64,000 nucleotides of DNA, from the NCBI RefSeq assembly GCF_014648675.1, contig NZ_BMRO01000018.1, positions 37,188 to 101,187 on the forward strand. Direction: 5' to 3'. The DNA is from Actinomadura livida (GTDB taxonomy: Bacteria; Actinomycetota; Actinomycetes; Streptosporangiales; Streptosporangiaceae). Both the position numbers and the translations under genes were made by a program. The notes below the pieces were generated by a model that saw nothing but the letters and a program-made list of their open reading frames with translations, was not told where the DNA came from and did not search any database. Shown here piece by piece: positions 54,746 to 63,436 of the stretch. Position 1 is the first letter of the stretch. Each line of letters starts with the position of its first letter.

Positions 54746-56083
54746 ATGTGTTCGAGTTCGGGTGTCGAAGTGGCGTCGATGTCCACCAGTGAGTTGGTGG
54801 TCATGGCGGCTGCCATCGCGGCCGAACTCGCCCGCCGCGAACCGACCGAATCCGCGAGCCTCTGCATGCGGGACGCCGAAACCCTCGCGCGCGTGACCGA
54901 CCTGCACGAAAGCGCCCTGGCCGGGATGGTGGCGCGGGTGGACGCGTCCGGGGAGGCGCGCCGGTGGGGCTACCCGTCTGTCCGCAGCTGGTTGCGCTCC
55001 GGCCTGGGGATGCGCGAAGCCCGCGCCAAAGAGCGCGTCGCGCTGGCCCGCCAGCGGCACCGGCTCCCCGAGGCGACCGGACGGCTCGCTCGCGGTGACC
55101 TGTCGTACGGATACGCGGCCACGATCGCCGCCGCCGTCACCCACTTGGACGACCAGGACTGCGCCGCCGCCGAAACCGTCCTACTGGACTTGGTCGGGCA
55201 GGGCTTCTCGGCGGGCAAGGTCGCCGCGTTCGGTCACCGGATCACCGACCTGATCGCCGAGCGCGACGGGACGGAGAGCCCTGATCCCGACACCCGCCGC
55301 GGCTACGAGACCTCCTGGATCGAGTCCACCCGCTCCCTGGACGGCGGCCGCTACATCAAAGGCTGGCTGAACACCGAAGATGCCGCCATCTTCGACGGCG
55401 TCCTGGCCCCGCTCGCCAAACCCACCGGCGCCGACGACGCCCGCACCCTGCCCCAGCGCACCGCCGCCGCCCTCACCGGCGTCCTCTCGGCAGGCCACCG
55501 GGCCACCAAGGTCACCGTCATCTGCGACCTGGACACCCTCACCGGCGGCACCACCCCCGCCCGGCTCCCCGACGGCACCCCCATCCCCGCCGAACAAGCC
55601 CGCCGCATCGCCCTCAACGCCGCCATCACTCCACTCCTGCTGGGGCGCGGTCACCTGCCGCTGTACCTGGGACGCAGCGTCCGGCTCGCCACCCCGGCCC
55701 AGCGCCACGTCCTCGAAGTCCTCAACCCCACCTGCGCGGTGCAGGGGTGCGAGGTCCCCGGCACCCTGTGCGAAGTCGACCACGTCACCGGCTGGGCCCT
55801 GCACGACGGACCCACCGACATCGACAACCTCACCCTCACCTGCGCCTTCCACAACCGCTACAAAGCCGCCCACCCCGACAGCGTCCACATCACCCGGGGC
55901 CCGGACGGCCGCTACACCTACCGCATCCAACCCGCGAACGGCCCGACCACACCGCCACCGGCGACAGACCCGTGGGAGGGCCCGGCAAACGACCCGCCCC
56001 GGCTTCGACCCCAAGCCCGGCCGCGAGGACGGTCCCGCCGTCCCCGTCCTGAGTGGGCCCGTTCCCGAGAACCCGCTGGATAG
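54746..56083 (+). CDS. DUF222-HNH endonuclease, 13E12 repeat family
   Basis: A 445-residue protein. The N-terminal DUF222 helical domain (about 10-300) is followed by an HNH domain: CAVQGCEVPGTLCEVDHVTG, then DIDNLTLTCAFHNRYK, with paired cysteines for zinc and the HNH His. The C-terminal 60 residues are a Pro/Arg-rich tail. Members are repeated through actinobacterial genomes as 13E12 family proteins, often at boundaries of rearranged regions. Starts at ATG 54746; ATG 54779 is an alternative. Its position at a broken gene suggests insertion. Confidence 0.87.
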   Translation: MCSSSGVEVASMSTSELVVMAAAIAAELARREPTESASLCMRDAETLARVTDLHESALAGMVARVDASGEARRWGYPSVRSWLRSGLGMREARAKERVALARQRHRLPEATGRLARGDLSYGYAATIAAAVTHLDDQDCAAAETVLLDLVGQGFSAGKVAAFGHRITDLIAERDGTESPDPDTRRGYETSWIESTRSLDGGRYIKGWLNTEDAAIFDGVLAPLAKPTGADDARTLPQRTAAALTGVLSAGHRATKVTVICDLDTLTGGTTPARLPDGTPIPAEQARRIALNAAITPLLLGRGHLPLYLGRSVRLATPAQRHVLEVLNPTCAVQGCEVPGTLCEVDHVTGWALHDGPTDIDNLTLTCAFHNRYKAAHPDSVHITRGPDGRYTYRIQPANGPTTPPPATDPWEGPANDPPRLRPQARPRGRSRRPRPEWARSREPAG

Positions 56084-56211
56084 GGTGCCCACGATAAGGG
56101 GTAATCCGCCTGCGCGATCTACGCCCACCTGCGTCGCCGTGGCATCGCCGACGAAATCCGCCTCCGGCCGCGTGGACTGTCTTATTCGCCGGCGAAGCGG
56201 TTTGATCACGG

Positions 56212-56253
<42 letters not shown>

Positions 56254-56276
56254 TGGCGTTCTGCGAGGAGACGGCG

Positions 56277-57506
56277 TCAGTCGTCGGTGGAGTTGATGAA
56301 GACGCCCGCCGTCACGAGCGGGTCTATGCCGACGAGGGCCGGGATCACGACGCGGCCGCCCGCCTCGGCGGGGTCGCCCAGGGAGCCGTCCTCGGCGAAG
56401 CCCGGCAGCCGGTGCAGGCGCCAGGTCTCGCCGTCGTCCCGCGAGGTCCACAGCACGGGCACGGCGGTGCCCTCCCGCTCCACCAGCCCCGACATCAGGA
56501 ACGCCGAACCGAGGGCGGTGAACCGTCCGACCTGCGGATGGTCGGTCGGGCCCGTGCCGGGCATGGTCCGCGCGGGCGACCAGGTGGCGCCGCCGTCGGC
56601 CGACCGCGCGTACGCCGCGCCGAACGGCGGGCCCTGGTCGTCGGGGCCGTCGGGGGGCGGCCCGGCCGCCTGCGCCGCGGGATCGTCCGGCGGCAGCTGC
56701 CGGTAGCCCGCGGCGATCATCGTGCCGCCGCGCGCTCCGGCCGTCTCCACGACGCTGATGCGGTCGCCGAGCGCCTGCGAGCGGTCATGGACGCGCCCCG
56801 CCGAGTCGAGGGCGAACAGCGCCGCCCGCGGCGGGTTGCCGCAGTACCCGTAGAGGAACAGCCCCGGACGCGTCGCCTGCTCCCGGTACGTCTGCTGGCA
56901 GTCCCGGGTTCCGGGCGAGGTGAAGGGCCGCCATGCGCCGTCCGGGCCGAGCCTCCACCAGGTGGACGTGCCCATCCGCGAGTAGGCGTGGACGCCGTCG
57001 CTCATCAGGGTCGGCCGGCTGAACGTCGTGAACGGGTCGCCGGGGGGAGTGGCGACGGCCTTCCACATGACCCCGTCGGCGGACGTCCAGGCGGCGCTGC
57101 CGAGGAAGGTCTGCGCCGCCCCGGAGCTGAGGCGGGCGCCGACCGCGACGAACCCGCCCTTGACCCGGGCCAGGCCCGTCACCATGGCCCCGCCGCTCGT
57201 GCGCGCCACCGCGCCGAGGTTCCCCTCCCGCCAGGACCGCCCGTCCGTGGAGGTCCAGGAGGCGATGACCGACCCGCCGCCCGGCGGACTGGCCCGGCCC
57301 ACGGCGACGAACCGCTCGCCGTCGCTGCTGAGGAGCACGAGATTCGGCTTCGCCCCCTGGACGGACAGTTCGGCCGCCGGGACATAGGTCCAGGCGTCCA
57401 GGGCCTCGGCCGTGTCGCCGGAGCGCCACCGGAGCCAGGCGCCGCATCCGGCCCCGGCGAGCAGGACCAGCACCACGGCGGCGGCCAGCGGCCTGCGCTT
57501 CGCCAT
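56277..57506 (-). CDS. Exported/anchored BNR-type beta-propeller protein
   Basis: A 409-residue protein with an N-terminal signal anchor (AAAVVLVLLAGAGCGAWLR, a Gly-Cys near residue 21 that could be a lipobox). The rest repeats sialidase-like blades with SxDGxxW motifs: WTSTDGRSWREG, WTSADGVMWKAV, RSADGGATWSPAR, WTSRDDGETWRL. Such folds bind carbohydrate or protein; no catalytic Asp-Arg-Glu set for sialidases was found. It follows the upstream anchored protein after a 3-bp gap, so the two are one operon. Confidence 0.75.
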   Translation of the reverse strand: MAKRRPLAAAVVLVLLAGAGCGAWLRWRSGDTAEALDAWTYVPAAELSVQGAKPNLVLLSSDGERFVAVGRASPPGGGSVIASWTSTDGRSWREGNLGAVARTSGGAMVTGLARVKGGFVAVGARLSSGAAQTFLGSAAWTSADGVMWKAVATPPGDPFTTFSRPTLMSDGVHAYSRMGTSTWWRLGPDGAWRPFTSPGTRDCQQTYREQATRPGLFLYGYCGNPPRAALFALDSAGRVHDRSQALGDRISVVETAGARGGTMIAAGYRQLPPDDPAAQAAGPPPDGPDDQGPPFGAAYARSADGGATWSPARTMPGTGPTDHPQVGRFTALGSAFLMSGLVEREGTAVPVLWTSRDDGETWRLHRLPGFAEDGSLGDPAEAGGRVVIPALVGIDPLVTAGVFINSTDD

Positions 57507-57509
57507 GCG

Positions 57510-58343
57510 TTACCCCTTGCTCGCGCATCGGGCGGACGTGACCCTGCCGGAGGGCTCCGTCTTCCGCGTCCCGTCCGGGTTGGCGGTCATCGTGTAGACG
57601 GGGACGCCCGCGACGCCTCCCGCCGACCGGAGGCCGTCGACCCGGTGGGACAGCCGCTCGTTGCCGATCGTGTAGGTGATGTCGACGACCCACTCGTAGT
57701 AGGCCCGGCAACTGCGGACCGCGAACCTCAGATACGCGGGCTTGTCGCGGGTGACCGTGAGGCCGGACAGGGACGAGTCGCCGCCGGACCCGTACGGCGA
57801 CTCCTCCTCGCCCTCGCGGATCAGCAGCCGGTCGCGGTCGAGGTCGTACTTGAGGCTGCGCTGCGCTTCGCCGCCCCCGCACCCCTTCGGCTTCTCCAGG
57901 ACCCAGTCGAGCCGGGGCCGGGGCTCCGTCCGCACCACGCGGGGCTGGACGGACTCGACGTGGAGCGGGTCGGCGGCCCGGTTGGTGAGGGTCAGCTGGA
58001 GCGTCCCGTTCTCCCAGGACGCGGCGCCCGCCTTGGCGGCGGTGGTGCGAGGGTCCTGCTCGAACGTGAACTGCAGCGAGTCCAGGGGCCTGCCGCCCGC
58101 GGGCATCGCCACCGCGCTCTGCACATCGCAGCCGGCATTGGTCGGCCATGACACATGAACGCCGATCCCCGCCTTTTTCGGTGTGCCGAAGACGAATTCG
58201 GGTGCCTTTGTCGCCCATGCTGACAAAGCGGTCACCAGGATGGTCGTCGTGACCCCTCCCACCCAGATCAGCATGCGATTCCGCCTGGAAGGGGACGGTC
58301 CGTGCGATACCCTCCTCCGCACTCCACCCCGATGATTGGCCAT
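57510..58343 (-). CDS. Membrane-anchored extracellular protein
   Basis: A 277-residue protein with a basic N-terminus, one membrane helix (MLIWVGGVTTTILVTALSAW, about 24-43) and an extracytoplasmic beta-rich domain. Paired Cys residues (GCDVQSAV, KGCGGG, RSCRAYYEW, ARCASKG) suggest disulfides. No family recognised. It is the first gene of the two-gene operon and is divergent from the Ser/Thr kinase gene, 274 bp away; the gap has no other gene. Confidence 0.65.
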   Translation of the reverse strand: MANHRGGVRRRVSHGPSPSRRNRMLIWVGGVTTTILVTALSAWATKAPEFVFGTPKKAGIGVHVSWPTNAGCDVQSAVAMPAGGRPLDSLQFTFEQDPRTTAAKAGAASWENGTLQLTLTNRAADPLHVESVQPRVVRTEPRPRLDWVLEKPKGCGGGEAQRSLKYDLDRDRLLIREGEEESPYGSGGDSSLSGLTVTRDKPAYLRFAVRSCRAYYEWVVDITYTIGNERLSHRVDGLRSAGGVAGVPVYTMTANPDGTRKTEPSGRVTSARCASKG

Positions 58344-58617
58344 GGAAAAAAGATACCGTCCGCTTACCTTTCGTTAGCGCGGAGAATGGTTCTGCGGGAG
58401 ACCGGAACTGGTCGCGTTACCCGGCACCCGATCGGGCGGAAGGATGGCGATGTCCCCGCTGCTGGAGCTCGGGCGCCGGGCGGCCGCCGAGGAGTCCAGG
58501 CGTCCTTCGTCCGCCGGTGGCGCTTCGTGCGCCTGAGCCGAATGATCGCCGTGGCGTCCGGACATTCGTCCCGCTCGTGTGGAAAAGTTCAGTCGCGATC
58601 ATCGGCGGGAGGTGCGG

Positions 58618-60231
58618 GTGTCCAACGTGAAACTGAAGCCGCTCCAGGCGGACGACCCGAAACGCATCGGCGGGTACCGGCTGCTCGCCCGGCTGGGGGC
58701 CGGGGGAATGGGGCGGGTCTACCTGGGGCGCTCGAAAGGCGGGCGGCCCGTCGCGGTCAAGGTGATCCACCCGCAGCTGGCCGAGGATCCCCAGTTCCGG
58801 CGGCGGTTCGAGCAGGAGGTCGCGGCGGCGCGGCGGGTGGGCGGCATCCACACCGTGCACGTGGTGGACGCCGACACCGCCGCCGAGCCGCCGTGGCTCG
58901 TGACGGAGTACGTCGCCGGTCCCTCGCTGCACGAGGCCGTCGCCGAGCATGGAGCGTTCCCGGCAGAGGCCGTGGCGGGGCTCGGGGCGGGTCTGGCCGA
59001 GGGGCTGATGGCCGTCCACGCCCGCGGCGTCGTCCACCGGGACCTCAAGCCCGGCAACGTGCTGCTCGCCCAGGACGGGCCCCGCATCATCGACTTCGGC
59101 ATCGCCCGCGCGCTGGACGCCACGTCGCAGACCACCAGCGTCGTCGGCACCCCCGGCTTCATGTCGCCCGAGCAGCTCCGGGGCCGCGAGGTCGGCCCGG
59201 CCAGCGACGTGTTCTGCCTGGCCGCCGTGCTGGCGTTCGCCGCCACCGGGCGGCGCCCGTTCGGGGACGGCCCGCTCGAAGCGCTCGGCTACCGCGTCGT
59301 CAACGAGGCCCCCGACCTGACCGGCGTTCCGGAGGAGCTGCTCCCGCTGCTCGCGGCCGGCCTGGAGAAGGACCCGGACGACCGGCCGGGCGTCGCCGAG
59401 GTCCTCGACCGCTGCTCCGCGCTCCTCCAGGGCGGGGAGGCCCCCCTCCCGCCGCCCGTCAGCACGATGATCGCCACACGGGTCGCGGAGACCGAGGTAC
59501 TGCTGCCCCCGCCGGGCAGCGCGGGGCAGGAGCGGCGGCGCCCGCGACGGCGGCCGGTCGCGGGCGCGGCGGCGGTGGTGGGCGTCCTGCTCGCCGCGTC
59601 CGCCGTCTGGACCCTCACGAACGACGGGGAGAAGACGGCCGAAGGCGCCACTCCGGAGGTGACCGCCCCCGCGACCTCCGCCGCCCCGCCGACGCCCGTG
59701 CCCAGCACGTCCGTCAGCGACGCCGCCTCCGAACGCCCTAGTCCCGACCCCACGCGGAAGGCGTTCGAGAAGATCTCGAAGGGCGACTGCCTCAACGCGC
59801 ACAGATCCCCGGAGGACTCCGACGAGTGGAGCAAGGCCAAGCCGAGAGCGGTCTCCTGCGGCCGCCCGGACGCCTACGTCCGGGTGACGAAGGTGGCCGA
59901 CGACTCCTCCGACTGCGCCGACGGAGACGGTGAGATCGACGGCGAACTGTGGTGGTCCTACGGCGAGGAGCCCGACGAGATCGCGCTCTGCGTCACGCGG
60001 CAGCTCCGCGTGGGCGAATGCTTCCTCGCCACGGACGGGGCGGAGGAGAACACCGTCTCCATCAGCAACGGAGACCTGATGACCTCGTGGCCGTGCGGAA
60101 AGCGGCCCCTCCCCGGGTCCTACGACCACATCCTCCGGGTCACCGCGCTCACCGGTGGCGCCTGCCCGTCCGCCCCCAGATCCGTCGACTGGGAGTACCG
60201 CGGCGGCAAGCTCTGCGCGCGGCTCGTCTGA
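58618..60231 (+). CDS. Membrane-anchored Ser/Thr protein kinase (Hanks-type)
   Basis: A 537-residue kinase. Gly loop GAGGMG (27-32), ATP Lys48, catalytic HRDLKPGN with Asp142, DFG 159-161, then TSVVGTPGFMSPEQL. A membrane helix (about 310-330) leads to an extracellular domain that starts after a Pro/Thr/Ser linker. It contains two septum-site-like repeats with the pattern (KGDCLNAH... / VGECFLA...) and paired Cys, similar to septum formation-type ligand modules. GTG 58618 follows CGGGAGGTGCGG. The neighbouring divergent operon of exported proteins may supply a signal or substrate, by inference. Confidence 0.88.
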   Translation: MSNVKLKPLQADDPKRIGGYRLLARLGAGGMGRVYLGRSKGGRPVAVKVIHPQLAEDPQFRRRFEQEVAAARRVGGIHTVHVVDADTAAEPPWLVTEYVAGPSLHEAVAEHGAFPAEAVAGLGAGLAEGLMAVHARGVVHRDLKPGNVLLAQDGPRIIDFGIARALDATSQTTSVVGTPGFMSPEQLRGREVGPASDVFCLAAVLAFAATGRRPFGDGPLEALGYRVVNEAPDLTGVPEELLPLLAAGLEKDPDDRPGVAEVLDRCSALLQGGEAPLPPPVSTMIATRVAETEVLLPPPGSAGQERRRPRRRPVAGAAAVVGVLLAASAVWTLTNDGEKTAEGATPEVTAPATSAAPPTPVPSTSVSDAASERPSPDPTRKAFEKISKGDCLNAHRSPEDSDEWSKAKPRAVSCGRPDAYVRVTKVADDSSDCADGDGEIDGELWWSYGEEPDEIALCVTRQLRVGECFLATDGAEENTVSISNGDLMTSWPCGKRPLPGSYDHILRVTALTGGACPSAPRSVDWEYRGGKLCARLV

Positions 60232-60237
60232 GGGCGG

Positions 60238-61149
60238 CTAGGTCAGCAGGACGGCCTTGCCGCGGCCGTGGCCGGTGGCGACCTCGCGGTGGGCGTCGGC
60301 CGCGCGTTCGAGGGGGAACACCGCCCGCACGTGGATGCGTAGGCGTCCTTCCCCGTAGAGGCGTGCGGCCTCGGCGATCCGGGACGCGGACCGCTTCTCG
60401 GGCGGGGTCGTCCGGACGCCCAGTTCGGCCGCGCGGCCGTGCTCGACGAGCGTGACGATGCGGCCCCTGTCCTTCACCAGGTCGAGCGACGCGGTCAGGG
60501 CCTCGCCGCCGGCGCCGTCGAGCGCCGCGTCCGCGCCGTCCGGTGCGAGCGCCCGGACCCGCTCCTCCAGCCCGTCCCCGTAGACGACCGGCGTCGCGCC
60601 GAGCGAGCGCAGGTACTCATGGTTCCCCGGGCTCGCCGTCCCGATGACCGTGGCTCCGGCGACGCGGGCCAACTGGACGGCGACAGTCCCGACCGCGCCC
60701 GCGGCGGCGTGGACGAGAAGGGTGTCGCCCTCTCCCACGGCCATCTCCTCCAGGGCGATGTGCGGGGTCATCACGGCGGCGGGGAAGCCGCCCGCCACCT
60801 CCCACGGCATGTTCGGGGGCTTGGCCGCGACCGCTTCGGCCGGGACGACGACGTACTCCGCGTAGCCGTTGAGGCGGCAGAAGCCGAGCACCTCGTCTCC
60901 AGGCCGGACCGTGCCGACGCCCTCCCCGGCCGCGTCCACGGTCCCCGCGAACTCGTTGCCCGGGACGCGGGGAAACCCCTCCGGCGTCCCGGGCGGGGAC
61001 CAGCCCTCCCGGACGGCCAGGTCGAACGGCTGCACCCCGGCCGCCCGCACGCGTACCCGGACCTCGCCGGGGCCGGGCTCGGGCGTCGGCACGTCCAGTA
61101 CCCGCAGCACCTCCGGCCCGCCCGGCTCATCGAATCCCGCAACCCGCAC
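60238..61149 (-). CDS. Zinc-independent MDR quinone oxidoreductase-type enzyme
   Basis: A 303-residue medium-chain dehydrogenase/reductase. N-terminal GroES-like domain (GPEVLRVLDVPTPEPGPGEV), NADPH-binding HAAAGAVGTVAVQLARVAGA, then PERVGATPVVYGDG-type C-terminal strands. No zinc-ligand cysteines, so quinone oxidoreductase-like: NADPH-dependent reduction of quinones or enals. GTG 61149 follows GGAAGGGG. The MerR-like dyad promoter upstream suggests induction by electrophiles or redox stress. Confidence 0.88.
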   Translation of the reverse strand: MRVAGFDEPGGPEVLRVLDVPTPEPGPGEVRVRVRAAGVQPFDLAVREGWSPPGTPEGFPRVPGNEFAGTVDAAGEGVGTVRPGDEVLGFCRLNGYAEYVVVPAEAVAAKPPNMPWEVAGGFPAAVMTPHIALEEMAVGEGDTLLVHAAAGAVGTVAVQLARVAGATVIGTASPGNHEYLRSLGATPVVYGDGLEERVRALAPDGADAALDGAGGEALTASLDLVKDRGRIVTLVEHGRAAELGVRTTPPEKRSASRIAEAARLYGEGRLRIHVRAVFPLERAADAHREVATGHGRGKAVLLT

Positions 61150-61188
61150 AGCAGTCCCCTTCCGTCAGCAGCTCAGTGAGCACGCTAA

Positions 61189-61210
61189 GACCTCGACCAA
61201 AGTTGAGGTC
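61189..61210 (-). promoter_or_regulatory. MerR-type dyad promoter of the quinone-oxidoreductase gene
   Basis: Arms GACCTCGAC (61189-61197) and GTTGAGGTC (61202-61210) match at 8 of 9 positions with a 4-bp spacer. On the minus strand the right arm overlaps a TTGACC -35 box (61212-61207), with a -10-like TTAGCG about 19 bp later. The same layout precedes the NTF2-like gene at 22884. This is the classic MerR-operator-within-promoter arrangement. Confidence 0.6.
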
Positions 61211-61303
61211 AAGGCCGCCATCTCTGCGCGAAATTCGATATCTACGCGCTGAACTGGGAGTTCTTGCTTATCTCAATGACATCTGTCAATGGGTGGAGTT
61301 GCC

Positions 61304-61320
61304 CCCGGCTAAAGGCCGGG
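61304..61320. terminator. Hairpin in the 61211-61386 gap
   Basis: CCCGGC and GCCGGG flank a TAAAG loop. It lies between the divergent quinone-oxidoreductase and YbaB-like genes, so it does not terminate either; a stable regulatory or element-end hairpin is possible. A second small inverted repeat, AGATTC/GAATCT, is at 61343-61356 just before the YbaB-like gene's promoter-like TTGACT. Nothing else is visible in the gap. Confidence 0.35.
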
Positions 61321-61386
61321 ACGTGCGGACGGAGCCGACGCTAGATTCGAGAATCTCGCATTGACTTTGCTGAAGGATGATTGATC

Positions 61387-61659
61387 GTGACCGAGTCCCA
61401 CGGCTTCTCCGAAACGGAACTCGATGTCCTGGCGGAGGAGGCCGCCAAGGAGATGCAGAAGGCGACCGAGCTCCAGGAGCGCCTGAAGGAACTGGTCGGC
61501 CGGGCCGAGTCCTGCGACGGCAGGGTCCGCCTCGGGCTCACCGCGGAGGCGAAGATCGTCGAGCTGGAGATCGACCCCCGGGCCATGCGGACGACCTCCG
61601 CCGCAAGATGGGCCGGTGACGATTCCCGACCGGGCGCGGCACACCCCCCGGCAAAATGA
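61387..61659 (+). CDS. YbaB/EbfC-like nucleoid-associated protein, C-terminus altered
   Basis: A 90-residue frame from GTG 61387 (GAAGGA upstream; TTG 61381 also possible). Residues to about 68 are YbaB-like: a helix (EEAAKEMQKATELQERLKEL) and strand (RVRLGLTAEAKIVELEID). After IDPRAMR this frame becomes Arg/Ala/Pro-rich, while the overlapping frame reads DDLRRKMGR and stops at 61619, a more family-like ending. A 1-2 bp indel near 61590 may have shifted the end, so the gene may be slightly damaged. Confidence 0.6.
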   Translation: MTESHGFSETELDVLAEEAAKEMQKATELQERLKELVGRAESCDGRVRLGLTAEAKIVELEIDPRAMRTTSAARWAGDDSRPGAAHPPAK

Positions 61660-61807
61660 GAGAGGCGGAATGACCGCTGCGGCAGAGCCGGACCGGTGGG
61701 CGGGGCCCAAGAGTTACATCGAGGCCGCCACCGCTCCGGCCTCGTTCGTTCTCGGTGTGCTGCTGATGGCCTTCTTCATGCTCGTCCTCCCCGGTGTGGT
61801 CATTTAC

Positions 61808-61835
61808 ACGGTCGTGTGGGGACGGTCGTGTGGGG
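61808..61835. repeat. 14-bp tandem duplication causing a frameshift
   Basis: ACGGTCGTGTGGGG occurs twice in tandem (61808-61821, 61822-61835). Deleting one copy restores a single membrane-protein frame across 61670-62260. Confidence 0.9.
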
Positions 61836-62333
61836 GGAGCGGCCCGTGGCCACCGCCGAGGTGTGCGAGCAGCGGAAGCCGATGCGCGATACCGAGTTCC
61901 TGGACTGCCGGGGCGAATGGCGGTTCGCCGACGGCAGCCGGGGCTCCGGTCATGTGTCCGGGGTCGGCCGAGCCGACATCGGGCGGGAGGTGCCGGTGCG
62001 GGTCGGGCCGATCGGCCCGTACGCCGGCGGCCTCGACCGGTCGCGGCACACCTTGATCCCCGGGGCGATCCTGTGGGCGACCACCGTGCCCGTGGTGGGG
62101 GTGGTCCTCTTCTTCAACCTCCGGGGGCGCGCACAGGCCAGGAGGGTGCTCGCCGAAGTCGGCGAAGGCCGCGGCCGCGTGGTGACGGGCCGGCGGCGGT
62201 CGCGGGACGGCCGCGGCCGGACGCTGCTGAGGTTCCGCGCCTCAGCCCGCCCGCCGGACGCCGTGGCCGGGAACGGGCAGGGGCAACGGTTCGCGACCCG
62301 CCGCCCCTTCGTCGTAGCCCACGCCCCCTCGGG

Positions 62334-62390
62334 CGGTCAGGGCGCCGGTGAGGGTCGCCTCCTGGATGGCGGAGCGGAGGGCGGGGCAGG
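62334..62390 (-). pseudogene. Duplicated 3' fragment of the KshA-linked small cysteine protein gene
   Basis: The minus strand reads CPALRSAIQEATLTGALTA, nearly identical to CPALRSAIQEAALTGAV at the end of the intact gene at 63191-63436. Nucleotide identity covers about 55 bp. Only this tail is present, on the other side of the short-chain dehydrogenase gene, so it is a remnant of a local duplication. Confidence 0.75.
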
Positions 62391-62405
62391 CGATCTTACT
62401 TGAGG

Positions 62406-63194
62406 TCAACTGGGTTCCGGGAGGAGGCGTCGCATGGCTTTGTGGGTGCCGGCGACGAGGCGGTCGCGGGGGAAGGCTGTGCGTTTTTGGGCCATCTCGT
62501 AGTTGCCGCCTGCCACCCAGACCGGGCCGTCCTTGAGGTGTTCGAGGCCCTCGCGGGCTATGTCGTCGGGTTCGGCGACGTTCAGGCCCGGGGCGTCCAT
62601 GTTCAGGCCCGCGCGTTCCATTGCGGGGGTGCGGGTCACGCCCAGGACGAGTTCCAGCACGTCCACCCCGTGTTCGCGCATTTCGAGCCAGAGGCCCTCG
62701 GCGAAGATGCGGCCGAACGCCTTCACAGCGGAGTAGACGCTGATCTGCGGCTGGCCCATGTAGCCGGCGAGGGAGCCGACCAGGAGGATGCCGCCGCGGC
62801 CTCGGGTCTTCATCAGCGCGCCGAAGTGGTGCGTGAAGGCGAGCTGCGCGGTGATGTTGAGGTCGATGACGTCCTGGAAGCGGTCCAGGTCGCCGGTGAC
62901 GAACTCGTGGCCGTAGCTGTTCGCGCCCGCGTTGTAGATGAGCAGGCCCACGTCCAGGTCGTCGGTGACCTCGCGGACCTTCTTCAGCGGGTCGGGGGAG
63001 ACGAGGTCCAGTTCGAGGGTGCGCACCTCCACGCCCTTTGCCCGGACGGCCTCGGCGGTCTCCGCCAGGGGGCCGGGCTTGCGGGCGATGAGGACGAGGT
63101 TCAGGCCCTCGTCGGCGAGGCGGTGCGCGAACGCCGCACCGACGCCTTCCGAGCCGCCGGCGATGACGGCCCACGGGCCGTGAGTGTCGATCAT
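62406..63194 (-). CDS. Short-chain dehydrogenase/reductase
   Basis: A 262-residue SDR starting at ATG 63194 (GAGAAGGA upstream). NAD(P)-binding VIAGGSEGVGAAFAHRLADE, NAG motif IYNAGANSY, catalytic Ser in LLVGSLAGYMG and YSAVKAF. The position directly after the KshA-linked genes suggests a steroid or hydroxy-metabolite dehydrogenase, by inference. ATGA overlap with the upstream small cysteine protein. Confidence 0.87.
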   Translation of the reverse strand: MIDTHGPWAVIAGGSEGVGAAFAHRLADEGLNLVLIARKPGPLAETAEAVRAKGVEVRTLELDLVSPDPLKKVREVTDDLDVGLLIYNAGANSYGHEFVTGDLDRFQDVIDLNITAQLAFTHHFGALMKTRGRGGILLVGSLAGYMGQPQISVYSAVKAFGRIFAEGLWLEMREHGVDVLELVLGVTRTPAMERAGLNMDAPGLNVAEPDDIAREGLEHLKDGPVWVAGGNYEMAQKRTAFPRDRLVAGTHKAMRRLLPEPS

Positions 63195-63436
63195 GCGTCC
63201 TTCTCCGGGTCGACGACCGTGACCGCTCCCGTCAGCGCCGCCTCCTGGATCGCCGAGCGGAGGGCCGGGCAGGTGTCGCGGGGGTCGTCGAGGTTGATGC
63301 AGGCGGCGCGGGCGGCTGCGTTCCACTGGATGCTCGTCTGCTCCCAGCTCGACTTGCGCACCAAAACCTCGGCGGCGCAGCGGCGGCAGGAGACGGGCAC
63401 CAGCGGGGCGTCCAGGAGGCGGTCGTCCGGGGTCAT
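63191..63436 (-). CDS. Small cysteine-rich protein of the KshA locus
   Basis: An 81-residue protein: PLVPVSCRRCAAEVLVRKSS then WEQTSIQWNAAARAACINL and DTCPALRSAIQEA. The CXXC and following cysteines suggest a metal-binding or ferredoxin-like role; similar small proteins next to Rieske 9alpha-hydroxylase genes are sometimes called ferredoxins, but the cluster ligand pattern is incomplete. ATG 63436 overlaps the TGA of kshA, and its stop overlaps the SDR start. Electron-transfer partner is plausible inference. Confidence 0.7.
   Translation of the reverse strand: MTPDDRLLDAPLVPVSCRRCAAEVLVRKSSWEQTSIQWNAAARAACINLDDPRDTCPALRSAIQEAALTGAVTVVDPEKDA

Larger units (their letters stand above)
61670..62403 (+). 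pseudogene. Frameshifted two-helix membrane protein gene
   Basis: ATG 61670 (AGAGGCGGA upstream) encodes a polar N-terminus and first membrane helix (FVLGVLLMAFFMLVLPGVVI). At 61808-61835 a 14-bp tandem duplication shifts the frame. Removing one copy rejoins the frame: ...YTVVWGERPVATAEVCEQRK, then WRFADGSRGSGHVSG and a second helix (AILWATTVPVVGVVLFFNL). The intact protein would have an extracytoplasmic domain of about 100 residues with a Cys pair. The frame after about 62260 runs into unrelated sequence, so its C-terminus is also altered. Family uncertain. Confidence 0.7.

Noticed and set aside
61304..61320. IS200/IS605-type element end
   Set aside because: The CCCGGC-TAAAG-GCCGGG hairpin resembles such ends, but no transposase or TnpB gene and no second end were found.
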